Notes: generated by a model not told the origin, from the letters alone. A stretch of 64,000 bases of DNA from Bradyrhizobium ontarionense (GCF_021088345.1 NZ_CP088156.1:3596001-3660000), one strand, 5' to 3'. Positions 25,602 through 34,461 are shown, counted from the first letter of the stretch. Numbers and translations: made by a program.

Positions 25602-26843
25602 ATGAAACACCATCTGCTGCCGGTGTCCCCGAAGACCATCCACTGGGGCTATTTCTCCAAGGTGGTGACGCCGGCGCTCACTTTGCGCTCCGGCGACCGC
25701 GCCACGATCGAGACGCTGACGCATCATGCCAATGACGACTATGAGCGCATGATCAAGGACGATCCCGGCGCCGAGAGCGTGTTCAAATGGACCAGAGAGC
25801 ACAAGGCGGTGGCGCGGCGCGGCGCGGGACCGACCGAAGGGCCGTTCATCCGCGGCTCCGGTGAAGGCGTCGGCGTGCATCTGCTCACCGGCCCGGTCGC
25901 GATCGAAGGCGCCGAGCCCGGCGACGTGCTCGAGGTGCGCATCCTCGACATCAAGCCGCGGCCGAGCCAGTGCGGCTGCCATGCCGGCAAATGCTTCGGC
26001 TCCAACGCCGCGGCCAATTGGGGCTTCCACTATCACGACCTGATCGAGGAGCCGAAGCCGCGCGAGGTCATCACCATCTTCGAGCTGGACACCTCGGGCG
26101 AGCCGTTCGCGAAGGCGGTCTACAATTATGTCTGGACGCCGCAGACCGACCCCGACGGCATCGTGCATGCGACGATCGATTATCCCGGCGTGCCGGTCGA
26201 TCACGGTACGATCAAGAAGCGCGAGAACATCCTGCCCGGTATCAAGGTGCCGGCCCGGCTGCATTTCGGCACCATGGGGCTCGCGCCCTCCGAGGCGGAC
26301 TACGTCTCCTCGATTCCGCCGAGCTATACCGGCGGCAACATCGACGACTGGCGCATCGGCAAGGGCGCGCGGATGTACTATCCGGTCGCCGTGCCCGGCG
26401 CCTATTTCTCTGTCGGCGATCCCCATGCCGCGCAAGGCGACAGCGAGCTCGGCGGCACCGCGATCGAAACGTCGCTGACCGGCGACTTCGAGTTCATCCT
26501 TCACAAGAAGAGCGACCTCGGCGGCACGCCGCTCGAAGGCCTCACCCATCCGCTGCTCGAGACCGACCAGGCCTGGTCGGTGTATGGCTTCACCTATCCG
26601 AACTATCTCGCCGAGCTCGGCGCCAACGCGCAGACCGAAATCGCCAACCATTCCAGCCTCGACCGCGCCATGCGCGACGCGTTCCGCAAGCTCAGGCGCT
26701 TCCTGATGACCGTGCATCATCTGAGCGAGGATGAGGCGATCTCACTGCTGTCGGTCGGTGCTGATTTCGGCGTTACCCAGGTGGTCGACGCCAATTGGGG
26801 CGTCCACGGCACGATCCGGAAGAACGTGTTCCGGTGTGATTGA
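25602..26843 (+). CDS. Acetamidase/formamidase-family protein (stand-alone copy)
   Basis: 413 residues of the FmdA/AmdA family, which hydrolyses formamide, acetamide or similar short amides to ammonia and the acid. Conserved blocks: TIHWGYFSK near the N-terminus, EPGDVLEVRILDI (105-117), SVGDPHAAQGDSELGGTAIE (active-site region) and the C-terminal DFGVTQVVDANWGVH. A short loop holds three cysteines (C124, C126, C131) that the fused homologue lacks. It lies 58 bp after the permease/ATPase gene, so it is probably in the same operon and may degrade the imported compound. Confidence 0.88.
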   Translation: MKHHLLPVSPKTIHWGYFSKVVTPALTLRSGDRATIETLTHHANDDYERMIKDDPGAESVFKWTREHKAVARRGAGPTEGPFIRGSGEGVGVHLLTGPVAIEGAEPGDVLEVRILDIKPRPSQCGCHAGKCFGSNAAANWGFHYHDLIEEPKPREVITIFELDTSGEPFAKAVYNYVWTPQTDPDGIVHATIDYPGVPVDHGTIKKRENILPGIKVPARLHFGTMGLAPSEADYVSSIPPSYTGGNIDDWRIGKGARMYYPVAVPGAYFSVGDPHAAQGDSELGGTAIETSLTGDFEFILHKKSDLGGTPLEGLTHPLLETDQAWSVYGFTYPNYLAELGANAQTEIANHSSLDRAMRDAFRKLRRFLMTVHHLSEDEAISLLSVGADFGVTQVVDANWGVHGTIRKNVFRCD

Positions 26844-26880
26844 TTTCGGTGGCGACACGAGCTCTGGCGGCGCAGACGGT

Positions 26881-26989
26881 GCACTCCCTCCCCCCGCTTG
26901 CGGGGGAGGGCTGGGGTGGGGGTGCCCCAAGCGACACCGCCGCCGTGGACCCCCACCCCTAACCCCTCCCCGCAAGGGGGAGGGGAACA
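26881..26989. repeat. Dispersed repeat, family C-like copy 3
   Basis: Left part ctccctccccccgcttgcg with its complement, right part cctccccgcaagggggagg; the centre differs from copies 1 and 2. It lies between the two acetamidase-type genes and may act as a terminator-like hairpin. Confidence 0.65.
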
Positions 26990-27133
26990 GACCGCGCATG
27001 TGGCGACAGCACCGACGACAATAAGCTTGGGAGCAGACGACTGACCAACGCCGACACACGGCTGCAGAAACGACAGACCGTGAAGCTCATCTGGCACGGG
27101 GGTTGCTTCGAATTCCCGGACCCAGGTCGTGCC

Positions 27134-29470
27134 ATGAGTTTCCGTCCGTTCACCAGCGAATCCTATGCCCAGGACGAGCGCCCCGAAGCGTGGCGCGACG
27201 TGCTGAACGCGGTCGGGCTGCAGCCGGCTGCGAAAACATCCTTCTATGACGGCCACGCCACCGCCTCGCATCGCCATGCGCCCGGCATCGCGCTGTCGCG
27301 GCTGTCGGCCGGCTCGCAGGTCGTGGCTGCGGTTCCGCAGACACATGAGGACCTGCCGATTGCGCTGCTCGCGATCGAGGACGGCGCCGTGCTTCGCAGC
27401 GGCGAAAGCCACCGCATCGTGCCCGCAGGGCATCTGATGTTGCTGCCGCGCACTGGCGACTGGAGCATCGCGTTCCAGCGCGACCTGCGCGCGATCGTGC
27501 TGACCGTGACGACGGACGCCCTGCATGGCCGCATCAGCGGCAAGCCCAAATTCGCCAAGCCGCAGGTGGTCGCGCCGAGCGGGCTCGCGGACGTGGTGTG
27601 CCGCACGATCGAGGCCACCGCGCGCGCGCTCGCGACGCTGAGCGATGCCGAATGGAGCACGGTCGCGCAGAGCCTGGTCGATCTCCTGCTGACACTCGCG
27701 CATCAGCAGGCCGCACCAGCGTCCGACACCGGCAGCAGCGCGACCCAGGCCGCCATCCTGCACCGGATCTGCCAGACGATCGAGCGGCGGCTCGACGAGG
27801 CCGAACTGACACCGGCGCGCGTGGCTGCGGCCGAAGGCATCTCCGAGCGCTATCTGCAGAAGCTGTTCGAGAGCGTCGGCGATAATTTCAGTCATTACGT
27901 CAAGGAACGACGGCTGCAGCGGGCCTGGACCGACCTGTCCAATCCGGCCGAGGCCAATCATTCGATCTCCGAGATCGCCTATCGCTACGGCTTCGCCGAC
28001 TCGGCGCATTTCAGCCGCAGCTTTCGCGCCCGCTTCGGCCTGTCGCCGCGCGAGTTCCGGCAGCAGAAGGCCGAACAGGCGGTGACCTCGGCCGCACCGC
28101 GCGGCCAGCGCGGCTGGCCGCAGGATGCGCTGGCGCAGCAGCGCGCATGCCAGACCTCAGCAGCCGCCAAGACCGATAACGCGCTTCCTGCGCCGGCCAA
28201 CGACCACGACGCGCAGCAGCGCCATCATCACCACCTCGCGGTGTCGGCTGAGCGCGTGCATTGGGGCTATTTCAGTCGCTCGCTGCCTGCGCAGATCGAA
28301 ATCGCATCCGGGGACACGATCACAGTGGAGACGCTGACCCAGCATGCCTCCGATGATCCCGAGCTGATGATCGCAGGCGATGCCGCTGCGCTCAGCGTGT
28401 TCGGCTGGACCAAGGCGAAGAAGAACGTCGATCGCCGCGGCGCAGGCCCAATGGACGCCAGCGTGTTCGGCCGCGGCGCCGGCGAAGGCTTTGGCGTGCA
28501 CATCTGCACCGGCCCCGTCGCGGTGAAGGACGCGCAGCCCGGCGACGTGCTCGAGGTGCGCATCCTCGACATCGTGCCGCGGCCAAGCAAGAGCAGGACA
28601 CATGAAGGCCGCGTGTTCGGCTCCAGCGTCGCGGCGTGGTGGGGCTATCACTACAACGAGCTGATCGCCGCGCCGCAGCCGCGCGAGGCGGTGACGATCT
28701 ACGAGATCTTTGCCGATGGCGCGGAGCCGCATGCGCGCGCGCTCTATTCCTATCGCTGGGAGCCGCAGACCGATCCCGCCGGAATCGTCCATACGACCTA
28801 CGACTATCCCGGCGTGCCGGTGGCGCCTGACAGCATCAAGCGCCGCCACGGCGTGCTCGACAACATCCGCATTCCCCTGCGGCCACATTTCGGCGTGATC
28901 GCTGTCGCCCCGCGCGAGGCCGATTTCGTCGATTCGATTCCGCCGTCCTATTTCGGCGGCAATCTCGACAATTGGCGGCTGGGCAAGGGCGCGACCGTGT
29001 ATCTCCCCGTCTCCGTTCCCGGCGCGCTGCTGTCGGTCGGCGACCCCCACGCCACACAGGGCGACGGCGAGCTCGGCGGCACCGCGATCGAATGCTCGAT
29101 GACCGGCACGTTCCAGGTCATCCTCCACAAGAAGACGCAGCTCGCCGGACAACCTTTCGCCGATCTCTCTTACCCGCTCATCGAAACCGAGACCGACTGG
29201 GTGCTGACCGGCTTCAGCCATCCGAACTACCTCGCCGAGTTCGGCGCGCAGGGCCAGAGCGAGGTCTACGCGACCTCCTCGCTCGACCTCGCGATGAAGG
29301 ACGCGTTCCGCAAGATGCGGCGCTTCCTGATGCACATCAAAGGCCTGACCGAAGACGAGGCGATCGCTTTGATGTCGGCCGCCGTCGACTTCGGCGTGAC
29401 GCAAGTGGTCGACGGCAATTGGGGCGTCCACGCCATCCTGAGCAAGCGGCTGTTCGAGGATGGGAGCTGA
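27134..29470 (+). CDS. AraC-family regulator fused to an acetamidase/formamidase domain
   Basis: 778 residues. About 1-200 is an AraC-type sensor domain (cupin-like; MSFRPFTSES, then HRHAPGIALSRLSAG). About 205-312 is the two-helix AraC DNA-binding domain: first HTH around TPARVAAAEGISERYLQKLF, second around ISEIAYRYGFADSAHFSRSF, ending FGLSPREFR. A low-complexity linker (about 313-368) includes four histidines. From about 370 to the end is a complete FmdA/AmdA domain that aligns from HHLAVSAERVHWGYF to the very start of the stand-alone enzyme (MKHHLLPVS...HWGYF). It keeps the block SVGDPHATQGDGELGGTAIE and the end DFGVTQVVDGNWGVH. No stop or frameshift is visible at the junction. An upstream in-frame GTG (27080) is possible, but ATG 27134 begins the conserved part; its ribosome site is weak. 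It probably regulates, and may sense through, the neighbouring amide-uptake genes. Confidence 0.85.
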   Translation: MSFRPFTSESYAQDERPEAWRDVLNAVGLQPAAKTSFYDGHATASHRHAPGIALSRLSAGSQVVAAVPQTHEDLPIALLAIEDGAVLRSGESHRIVPAGHLMLLPRTGDWSIAFQRDLRAIVLTVTTDALHGRISGKPKFAKPQVVAPSGLADVVCRTIEATARALATLSDAEWSTVAQSLVDLLLTLAHQQAAPASDTGSSATQAAILHRICQTIERRLDEAELTPARVAAAEGISERYLQKLFESVGDNFSHYVKERRLQRAWTDLSNPAEANHSISEIAYRYGFADSAHFSRSFRARFGLSPREFRQQKAEQAVTSAAPRGQRGWPQDALAQQRACQTSAAAKTDNALPAPANDHDAQQRHHHHLAVSAERVHWGYFSRSLPAQIEIASGDTITVETLTQHASDDPELMIAGDAAALSVFGWTKAKKNVDRRGAGPMDASVFGRGAGEGFGVHICTGPVAVKDAQPGDVLEVRILDIVPRPSKSRTHEGRVFGSSVAAWWGYHYNELIAAPQPREAVTIYEIFADGAEPHARALYSYRWEPQTDPAGIVHTTYDYPGVPVAPDSIKRRHGVLDNIRIPLRPHFGVIAVAPREADFVDSIPPSYFGGNLDNWRLGKGATVYLPVSVPGALLSVGDPHATQGDGELGGTAIECSMTGTFQVILHKKTQLAGQPFADLSYPLIETETDWVLTGFSHPNYLAEFGAQGQSEVYATSSLDLAMKDAFRKMRRFLMHIKGLTEDEAIALMSAAVDFGVTQVVDGNWGVHAILSKRLFEDGS

Positions 29471-29485
29471 GTTCGCGTCAAATCA

Positions 29486-29615
29486 TGGGGTGGGCAAAGG
29501 CGCGCCCGCGACGCTGCTGCATCAGAGATGATGTATCCCGCGCCAGGCCCACCGCGGTGCATCCGCTAACAATGGTGGGCACGCGGCGCCCACAGCGCCG
29601 CTTTGCCCACCCTAC
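29486..29615. repeat. Dispersed palindromic repeat, family B copy 4
   Basis: Begins ggggtgggcaaaggcgc and ends ctttgcccaccctac. It fills most of the gap between the fusion gene and ridA. Confidence 0.75.
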
Positions 29616-29643
29616 GCGTTCATTCATGCAAGAGGACACCACC

Positions 29644-30027
29644 ATGCAGTTTCACATGATTTCCGGCGCGACCAAGCCGGTGGCGCCGTTCAGTCACGCG
29701 GTGGAGACCGACGGCTTCGTGTTCGTCACCGGTCAGATGCCGGATTCACCGGAAGCGCCGGGTGTGCTGCCGGACGGCATCGTGGAACAGACGAAGGCGG
29801 TGATGCAGAACTTGAAGTACATCCTCCAAGGTCTCAACCTCGGCCTCGAACATATTGTGATGTCTCGGATTTACCTGACCGAGTTTAGGCGGGATTATGC
29901 GGCAATGAATGAAGCGTACCGTTCATTCTTCCCGCCGGACCGGCTGCCGGCCCGCACCTGCGTCGGGGTCACCGGCCTCGCCTACGACGCGCTGATCGAG
30001 ATCGATCTGGTCTGCCGAAGACCATAG
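29644..30027 (+). CDS. RidA-family protein (enamine/imine deaminase type)
   Basis: 127 residues of the RidA/YjgF fold: GATKPVAPFSHAV, FVFVTGQMP, then the conserved DYAAMNEAYRSFFPPDRLPARTCVGVTGLA. The Arg in PARTCV is the residue that binds the carboxylate in active RidA. It hydrolyses reactive enamine/imine intermediates of amino-acid metabolism, releasing ammonia, or detoxifies them. It is 173 bp after the fusion gene and 140 bp before the gamma-glutamyltransferase. The start at 29644 follows gaggacaccacc; an ATG at 29626 is less likely. Confidence 0.85.
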   Translation: MQFHMISGATKPVAPFSHAVETDGFVFVTGQMPDSPEAPGVLPDGIVEQTKAVMQNLKYILQGLNLGLEHIVMSRIYLTEFRRDYAAMNEAYRSFFPPDRLPARTCVGVTGLAYDALIEIDLVCRRP

Positions 30028-30167
30028 TACCCATTGGTAAACATCTTCTCAACGCGGCGCCCCGTCATTCGATCCGGGCTGGGGAGCCCCACGCTGTTGC
30101 CGATTGCGTGGCTTCGTGCGGCCGTGTCAATTCGCCTGACAAATGAGGCGGATCTTCGGGGAGTGCC

Positions 30168-31763
30168 ATGCCGAACCAGTTTTCCAATCGTCAGCAGATC
30201 CGCAAGCCGGCGGTGACCAGCAAGGGCGGCATCGTCGCGGCGCAGTCGCGGCGTGCGGCTGAAGTCGGCGCCGAGGTGCTGGCGGCCGGCGGCGACTGCG
30301 TTGATGCCGTGGTCGCGACCGGCTTTGCGCTCGGCGTGCTCGAGCCCTGGATGAGCGGCCTCGGCGGCGGCGGCGCCATGGTGCTGTACCGCGCCAAGGA
30401 AAATCGTGTCGAGGTGATCGACTACGGCATGCGCGCGCCCAACAGCCTGCGCGTGGAAGACTATCCGCTGGCCAATGACGGCAGCGTCGCCGCCGACATC
30501 TTCCCGTGGGCGCGCGTCAAGGACGACCGCAATCTGCACGGCCCTGGATCGATCGCGGTGCCCGGCGTCGTCGCCGGCATGGAGGCTGTACATCGCCGTT
30601 ACGCACGGCTACCGTGGCAGGATCTCGTCAAGCCGAGCGTCGCGCTCGCCGCCGAAGGCCTGCTGGTCGACTGGTGGACCACCGTGATGATCTCGAGCTG
30701 CGCCGCCGACCTGCGCCGCTATCCCGGCAGCACTTCTGCCTATCTGAAGGACGGCCTGCCGCCGAACCCGCAATGGGGGGCCAAGGCGGTGGTGCGGCTG
30801 CCGCAGCAGCAGTTGAAGGCGACCTTGTCGCATCTCGCTCATGCCGGCGCGCGCGACTTCTACCAGGGCGACATCGCCCGCTCGCTCACCCGCGACATCC
30901 AGGCCGCCGGCGGCGCGCTCACCGTCGAGGATCTCACCGCCTTCCAGGCCCATGTCCGCGATCCCCTGCGCATTCCCTATCGCGGCGGCACCGTGTTTGC
31001 GACACCCGAGCTGACCGCCGGTTCGACGCTCGCGCATGCCCTGCGGCTGATGCAGGCGAGCCTGAACGCCGCGACGACGGCACCGGACGCCGCCGCCTAT
31101 GTCGCCTATGCCGAGGCGCTGCAGGCGGCCTATCGCGAGCGGCTCAACGGCATGGGCGATGCCGCCGGCAAGCGTTCGCTCGGTGCCGAATATCTGGCGC
31201 CGGCCTGCACCACGCATTATTCGGTGGTCGACAGCGACGGCAACATGGCCGCGGTGACACAGACCCTGTTGTCGAGCTTCGGCTCGAAATTCCAAGCGCC
31301 GCAGAGCGGCATCATGATGAACAACGGCATCATGTGGTTCGATCCGACACCCGGCACGACCAACTCGCTGGCGCCCGGCAAGCGCTGCCTCACCAACTAC
31401 ACGCCCGTTCTGGCCCAGGCCGCGGATGGACGGCACCTCGCGCTCGGCGCCTCCGGCGGCCGCCGCATCCTGCCCGCGGTGGCGCAGATGCTGTCCTTCG
31501 TGATGGATTACGGCATGGACCTCGACACCGCGATCCATTGCCCACGCATCGATGCCAGCGAGGGCGACATCGTCGGCGCCGACACGCGACTGCCCGCTGA
31601 GGTGATGACGGCGCTGACTGCGAAGTTCGAGACCGTGCCGGCGCCGGTGCAGACCATGCCGATGAAGTTCGCCTGCCCCAGCATCGTCATGCGCGATGGC
31701 GATGTGAACAGCGGCGCGACCGAGATCTTCCATGCGTGGGGAGATGCGGTGGCAGAGGGGTGA
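30168..31763 (+). CDS. Gamma-glutamyltransferase-family protein without signal peptide
   Basis: 531 residues. The autoprocessing site is at T348-T349-H350 in PACTTHYSVVDSDGN: cleavage before a Thr would free the small subunit with its N-terminal nucleophile. Other family segments are GGNCVDA-like GGDCVDAVVATGFAL, GPGSIAVPGVVAG, and NNGIMWFDP with LTNYTPV downstream. Typical GGTs are periplasmic, but here the N-terminus (MPNQFSNRQQIRKPA) is charged and shows no signal, so it may be a cytoplasmic acylase-like member (compare YwrD-like enzymes). It would split gamma-glutamyl or other amide bonds, in line with the amidases and RidA nearby. Confidence 0.87.
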   Translation: MPNQFSNRQQIRKPAVTSKGGIVAAQSRRAAEVGAEVLAAGGDCVDAVVATGFALGVLEPWMSGLGGGGAMVLYRAKENRVEVIDYGMRAPNSLRVEDYPLANDGSVAADIFPWARVKDDRNLHGPGSIAVPGVVAGMEAVHRRYARLPWQDLVKPSVALAAEGLLVDWWTTVMISSCAADLRRYPGSTSAYLKDGLPPNPQWGAKAVVRLPQQQLKATLSHLAHAGARDFYQGDIARSLTRDIQAAGGALTVEDLTAFQAHVRDPLRIPYRGGTVFATPELTAGSTLAHALRLMQASLNAATTAPDAAAYVAYAEALQAAYRERLNGMGDAAGKRSLGAEYLAPACTTHYSVVDSDGNMAAVTQTLLSSFGSKFQAPQSGIMMNNGIMWFDPTPGTTNSLAPGKRCLTNYTPVLAQAADGRHLALGASGGRRILPAVAQMLSFVMDYGMDLDTAIHCPRIDASEGDIVGADTRLPAEVMTALTAKFETVPAPVQTMPMKFACPSIVMRDGDVNSGATEIFHAWGDAVAEG

Positions 31764-31776
31764 TCAACAGGAGCGC

Positions 31777-31840
31777 CGTCATTGCAAGGCGCAGCGGCAC
31801 CGAAAACTCCGGCGGCCCCGTCGCTCGACATGCAATGACG
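31777..31840. repeat. Short family A-like palindrome between convergent genes
   Basis: cgtcattgca at the left and tgcaatgacg at the right, with a 44-bp centre. It separates the 3' ends of the GGT and dehydratase genes and could serve as a bidirectional terminator. Confidence 0.6.
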
Positions 31841-31842
31841 GT

Positions 31843-32796
31843 TCAGTTATCGAAATTCACCGCCGTGGTGTTGGCACCGCACACCAGAACCGCAAGGCGC
31901 TCGGACGGCGCAGGGCGATAGGCGCCAGACAGCAGCGCTGCGAATGCCGCCGCGCCGCCCGGCTCGGTGACGATACGCAACGCCGTCCACAATGCACGCT
32001 GAGCCGCGCGGATGGCATCGTCACTGACGATGGCAACGTCGGGCGCAGCGAAACGCTGCACGATCGGAAACACCCGCGCGCCGATCTGGCGCGGCGCAAG
32101 ACTGTCGGCGGCAACGCCACCAGCCGGCGCATCGACCGGACGCCCTGCCGCCAGGGCGTCGCGCAGGGTCGGCGCACTCTCGGGCTCCACCGCCACGACC
32201 TTGACGCGTCCCTCGTACCACGCGGCAATGCCGCCGATCAGCCCGCCGCCGCCGACCGCGACCAGCAGCGTGTCGATGTCAGGTGCGTCGCGCTCGATCT
32301 CCAACCCGACCGTCCCCTGCCCCAGCATGGTCTCGGATTGGTCGAAGGCATGAATTGGCAGCGCGCCGGTGGCCGCGACATGCCTTTCGCTCGCCGCCAG
32401 CGCATCGGCATAGCGATCGCCGCCAACATGGATCTCAGCGCCGCAGCGCCGGATGAGGTCGATCTTCGAGGGCGAGGCAATCCTCGGCACGAAAATCGCG
32501 GCCTTGCGGCCAAGACGTTGCGCCGCGAGCGCCATCGCGACACCGTGATTGCCGCCCGACGCAGCCGCCACACCGGCCTCAGGCACATCGCGGGTCAGGA
32601 GATTTGCAAACGCTCCACGCGCCTTGAACGAGCCGCCGTGCTGCATGAACTCGAGCTTCAGTCGCAACGAACAAGACGGCAGTCCGACATCGCCGCCATC
32701 AACCATCATCAGCGGCGTGTGCCGGATATGAGACCTGATGAGCTCATAGGTCGCGGCGATCCGCTGCCGCGTCACTGCTGTGGATCTCTCCGACAT
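31843..32796 (-). CDS. Threonine dehydratase-like PLP enzyme (serine/threonine ammonia-lyase family)
   Basis: 317 residues, fold type II. The PLP lysine is K58 in GGSFKARGA; the phosphate-side loop is SGGNHG (80-85); the glycine loop is VAVGGGGLIGG. No C-terminal ACT regulatory domain is present, as in catabolic or single-domain enzymes. It probably deaminates a hydroxy-amino acid to a 2-oxo acid and ammonia. The start at 32796 (MSERSTAVTRQ) has gaggtg upstream; a longer frame to 32829 is unlikely. It is divergent from the ArsR gene 60 bp away. Confidence 0.85.
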   Translation of the reverse strand: MSERSTAVTRQRIAATYELIRSHIRHTPLMMVDGGDVGLPSCSLRLKLEFMQHGGSFKARGAFANLLTRDVPEAGVAAASGGNHGVAMALAAQRLGRKAAIFVPRIASPSKIDLIRRCGAEIHVGGDRYADALAASERHVAATGALPIHAFDQSETMLGQGTVGLEIERDAPDIDTLLVAVGGGGLIGGIAAWYEGRVKVVAVEPESAPTLRDALAAGRPVDAPAGGVAADSLAPRQIGARVFPIVQRFAAPDVAIVSDDAIRAAQRALWTALRIVTEPGGAAAFAALLSGAYRPAPSERLAVLVCGANTTAVNFDN

Positions 32797-32835
32797 GCGG
32801 CACCTCTCTCGTCTGTGCCATCTTGACATGAATTA

Positions 32836-32845
32836 GCCATTTGGC
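32836..32845. promoter_or_regulatory. Candidate ArsR operator in the divergent promoter
   Basis: The palindrome gcca-tt-tggc is set in AT-rich sequence 11 bp before the ArsR start codon. A ttgaca (32823-32828) upstream could be the -35 element, placing the palindrome between -35 and -10. The assignment is by position only. Confidence 0.35.
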
Positions 32846-32856
32846 AAAGTAACAAA

Positions 32857-33159
32857 ATGACTCCAGACCGCGTGTTCCGTGCGCTGGCCAACGACAAGCG
32901 GCTCCAGATCCTGGACTGGCTGCGCGATCCGACGCGGCATTTTCCACCGCAGAGTGATGGCGACCTGGTCCGGGATGGGGTCTGCGGGCTTTTCATTGCC
33001 GACAAGCTCGGCGTGTCAGCACCGACGCTGAGCGAGCACATGCGGGTGCTTTCCGCCGCCGGCCTCATCAAGGCCAAGCGTGCCAAGGGCTGGACATTCT
33101 ACAAGCGCGACGAGCAAGGCTTGAAGGCGGCCCGGCGGCTGCTCAGCGATACGCTATAG
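32857..33159 (+). CDS. ArsR-family winged-helix regulator
   Basis: 100 residues. MTPDRVFRALANDKRLQILDWL is the typical first helix pair; the recognition helix lies in VSAPTLSEHMRVLSAAGLI and the wing in RAKGWTFYKRD. The only cysteine (GVCGLF) is in a region unlike the metal-sensing CVC motif, so a metal sensor role is not supported. It probably regulates itself and the divergent dehydratase gene. Confidence 0.85.
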   Translation: MTPDRVFRALANDKRLQILDWLRDPTRHFPPQSDGDLVRDGVCGLFIADKLGVSAPTLSEHMRVLSAAGLIKAKRAKGWTFYKRDEQGLKAARRLLSDTL

Positions 33160-33215
33160 GAATCGTGCGAAACTCGGCGAGCGCCAGGGATTATGGTGAA
33201 GCACGCCGGCAAGCG

Positions 33216-34340
33216 TCATCTTGTCCACGGCGACGGCGCAGCGATTTCTGGAAGCCTTTGCTGAACGAAAGCTCGCATGCGGGAACGGGAAGCGGCAACG
33301 TTCAGAACAACGATCAAGAGTCCCAGCAATCCGCCGACGAGGAAACCCAGCAAGGACGATGTTTGGCCTCCGGCCGCGGCGAGAGGAGGACCGAACAAGC
33401 CGGCTCCGACCACGACAAACGCTAGGGAGCTCGTCGGCGCGAGGCAGATATCCCATCCGATGACGGCACGAGTCGTTGCGTCGACGTGCAGTCTGCCAAC
33501 GACCAGGGGAATTTGAAACAGGATCAATCCTCGTGGCCGCAGCCAGATCACGTCACGCAGCTCGTCCCAATAGACGACGCAAGTGCTGAGTGTGACGCGC
33601 TTCCCTGCCTGCAGGTCTGAACGAAGAACGAAGCGATCTTGCTCGCGGGCGATCCGCAGGAATTTTCCGAGATACAGCGGGTAGAGTGCAGCGATCGCGA
33701 CAAGGTCAAGGAGGGCGGTGCCGAAGAGTAGCGGCGTCAACCAGGATGGAATATCCACCGGGTTCGAAGCCGAGGACGGACGATCGGGAGCCTGCCGTAG
33801 AATGGGGTTTCCGACCTGCTTCGTTACAGGTCCGGCAAAGCCACGAATTTCAAGGCGCAAGATCACGTTGCCGGACGGATCGTAGCAGATACGGACATAG
33901 GCATCGGGCGTAAGCGGTCCGCCCCGCGCCGCCGTCATGTTGAACCCTTCGTTCATGTCCGTGTCCGAATATTTGAACGTCGTGCCCGATACCGTGAAGG
34001 ATTCGCTTGGGTGTCGACCTGATGGCACCGGCGTGAACTGTTCGACGAGGCCCTCGACGACCCGGCATTCGCCGCTCATTGCCAACCTGTGATGGCGGTA
34101 GTACTGGGCAAAGGTCAGCGCGAAGGCGCCGGCGGTCCAAAGGATCGCAAACACCACCGGACCGTAGCGCGACACGTTCGATTTCGGGAGGTACGGAATC
34201 CTCATCGCCTGCAGCAAAGAAGGAACCGCTGCGAAGAACCCCGTCGCAATGACGAGAGTTAGACCGGTCGCAGTAATCCACCAGGCCATGAAGCCGGCAT
34301 CGAGCACATCGAAGACTTTTACAAACTGATCAGGATTCAT
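33216..34340 (-). CDS. Membrane protein of unknown function
   Basis: 374 residues from the ATG at 34340 (gagg lies 5 bp before it). Hydrophobic segments are at about 14-44, 62-82, 212-235 and 305-345, so four or more membrane spans. Between the second and third spans is a soluble portion of about 120 residues (about 84-205) with a beta-rich look. The arrangement recalls DUF3592-type membrane proteins, but I do not identify it firmly. A GTG start at 34355 is possible. It is convergent with the ArsR gene. Confidence 0.6.
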   Translation of the reverse strand: MNPDQFVKVFDVLDAGFMAWWITATGLTLVIATGFFAAVPSLLQAMRIPYLPKSNVSRYGPVVFAILWTAGAFALTFAQYYRHHRLAMSGECRVVEGLVEQFTPVPSGRHPSESFTVSGTTFKYSDTDMNEGFNMTAARGGPLTPDAYVRICYDPSGNVILRLEIRGFAGPVTKQVGNPILRQAPDRPSSASNPVDIPSWLTPLLFGTALLDLVAIAALYPLYLGKFLRIAREQDRFVLRSDLQAGKRVTLSTCVVYWDELRDVIWLRPRGLILFQIPLVVGRLHVDATTRAVIGWDICLAPTSSLAFVVVGAGLFGPPLAAAGGQTSSLLGFLVGGLLGLLIVVLNVAASRSRMRAFVQQRLPEIAAPSPWTR

Positions 34341-34461
34341 CAGCCTCAAGCTCACTCTTGATCAGCGGTGTCCGCGATTGCAAAGCTCAGCGCCAATCGC
34401 TCGAGGCGCTGCCTGCTCCCCTGGCACCATCTTCGCAACCTGCGGCGCGGCCGCCTCGTCC

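Noticed and set aside
18248..26989. CRISPR-like array in the C-type repeats
   Set aside because: The copies are kilobases apart, long and self-complementary, with no regular spacers; they are dispersed intergenic repeats.
28215..28240. Histidine run (HHHH) in the fusion protein as a metal-binding tag
   Set aside because: Four histidines in a linker; the stand-alone enzyme has HH at the equivalent place, so it is likely just the remnant of that start.
32857..33159. Metal-sensing role for the ArsR-type protein
   Set aside because: It lacks the CVC or other metal-binding motif; the only Cys is isolated.
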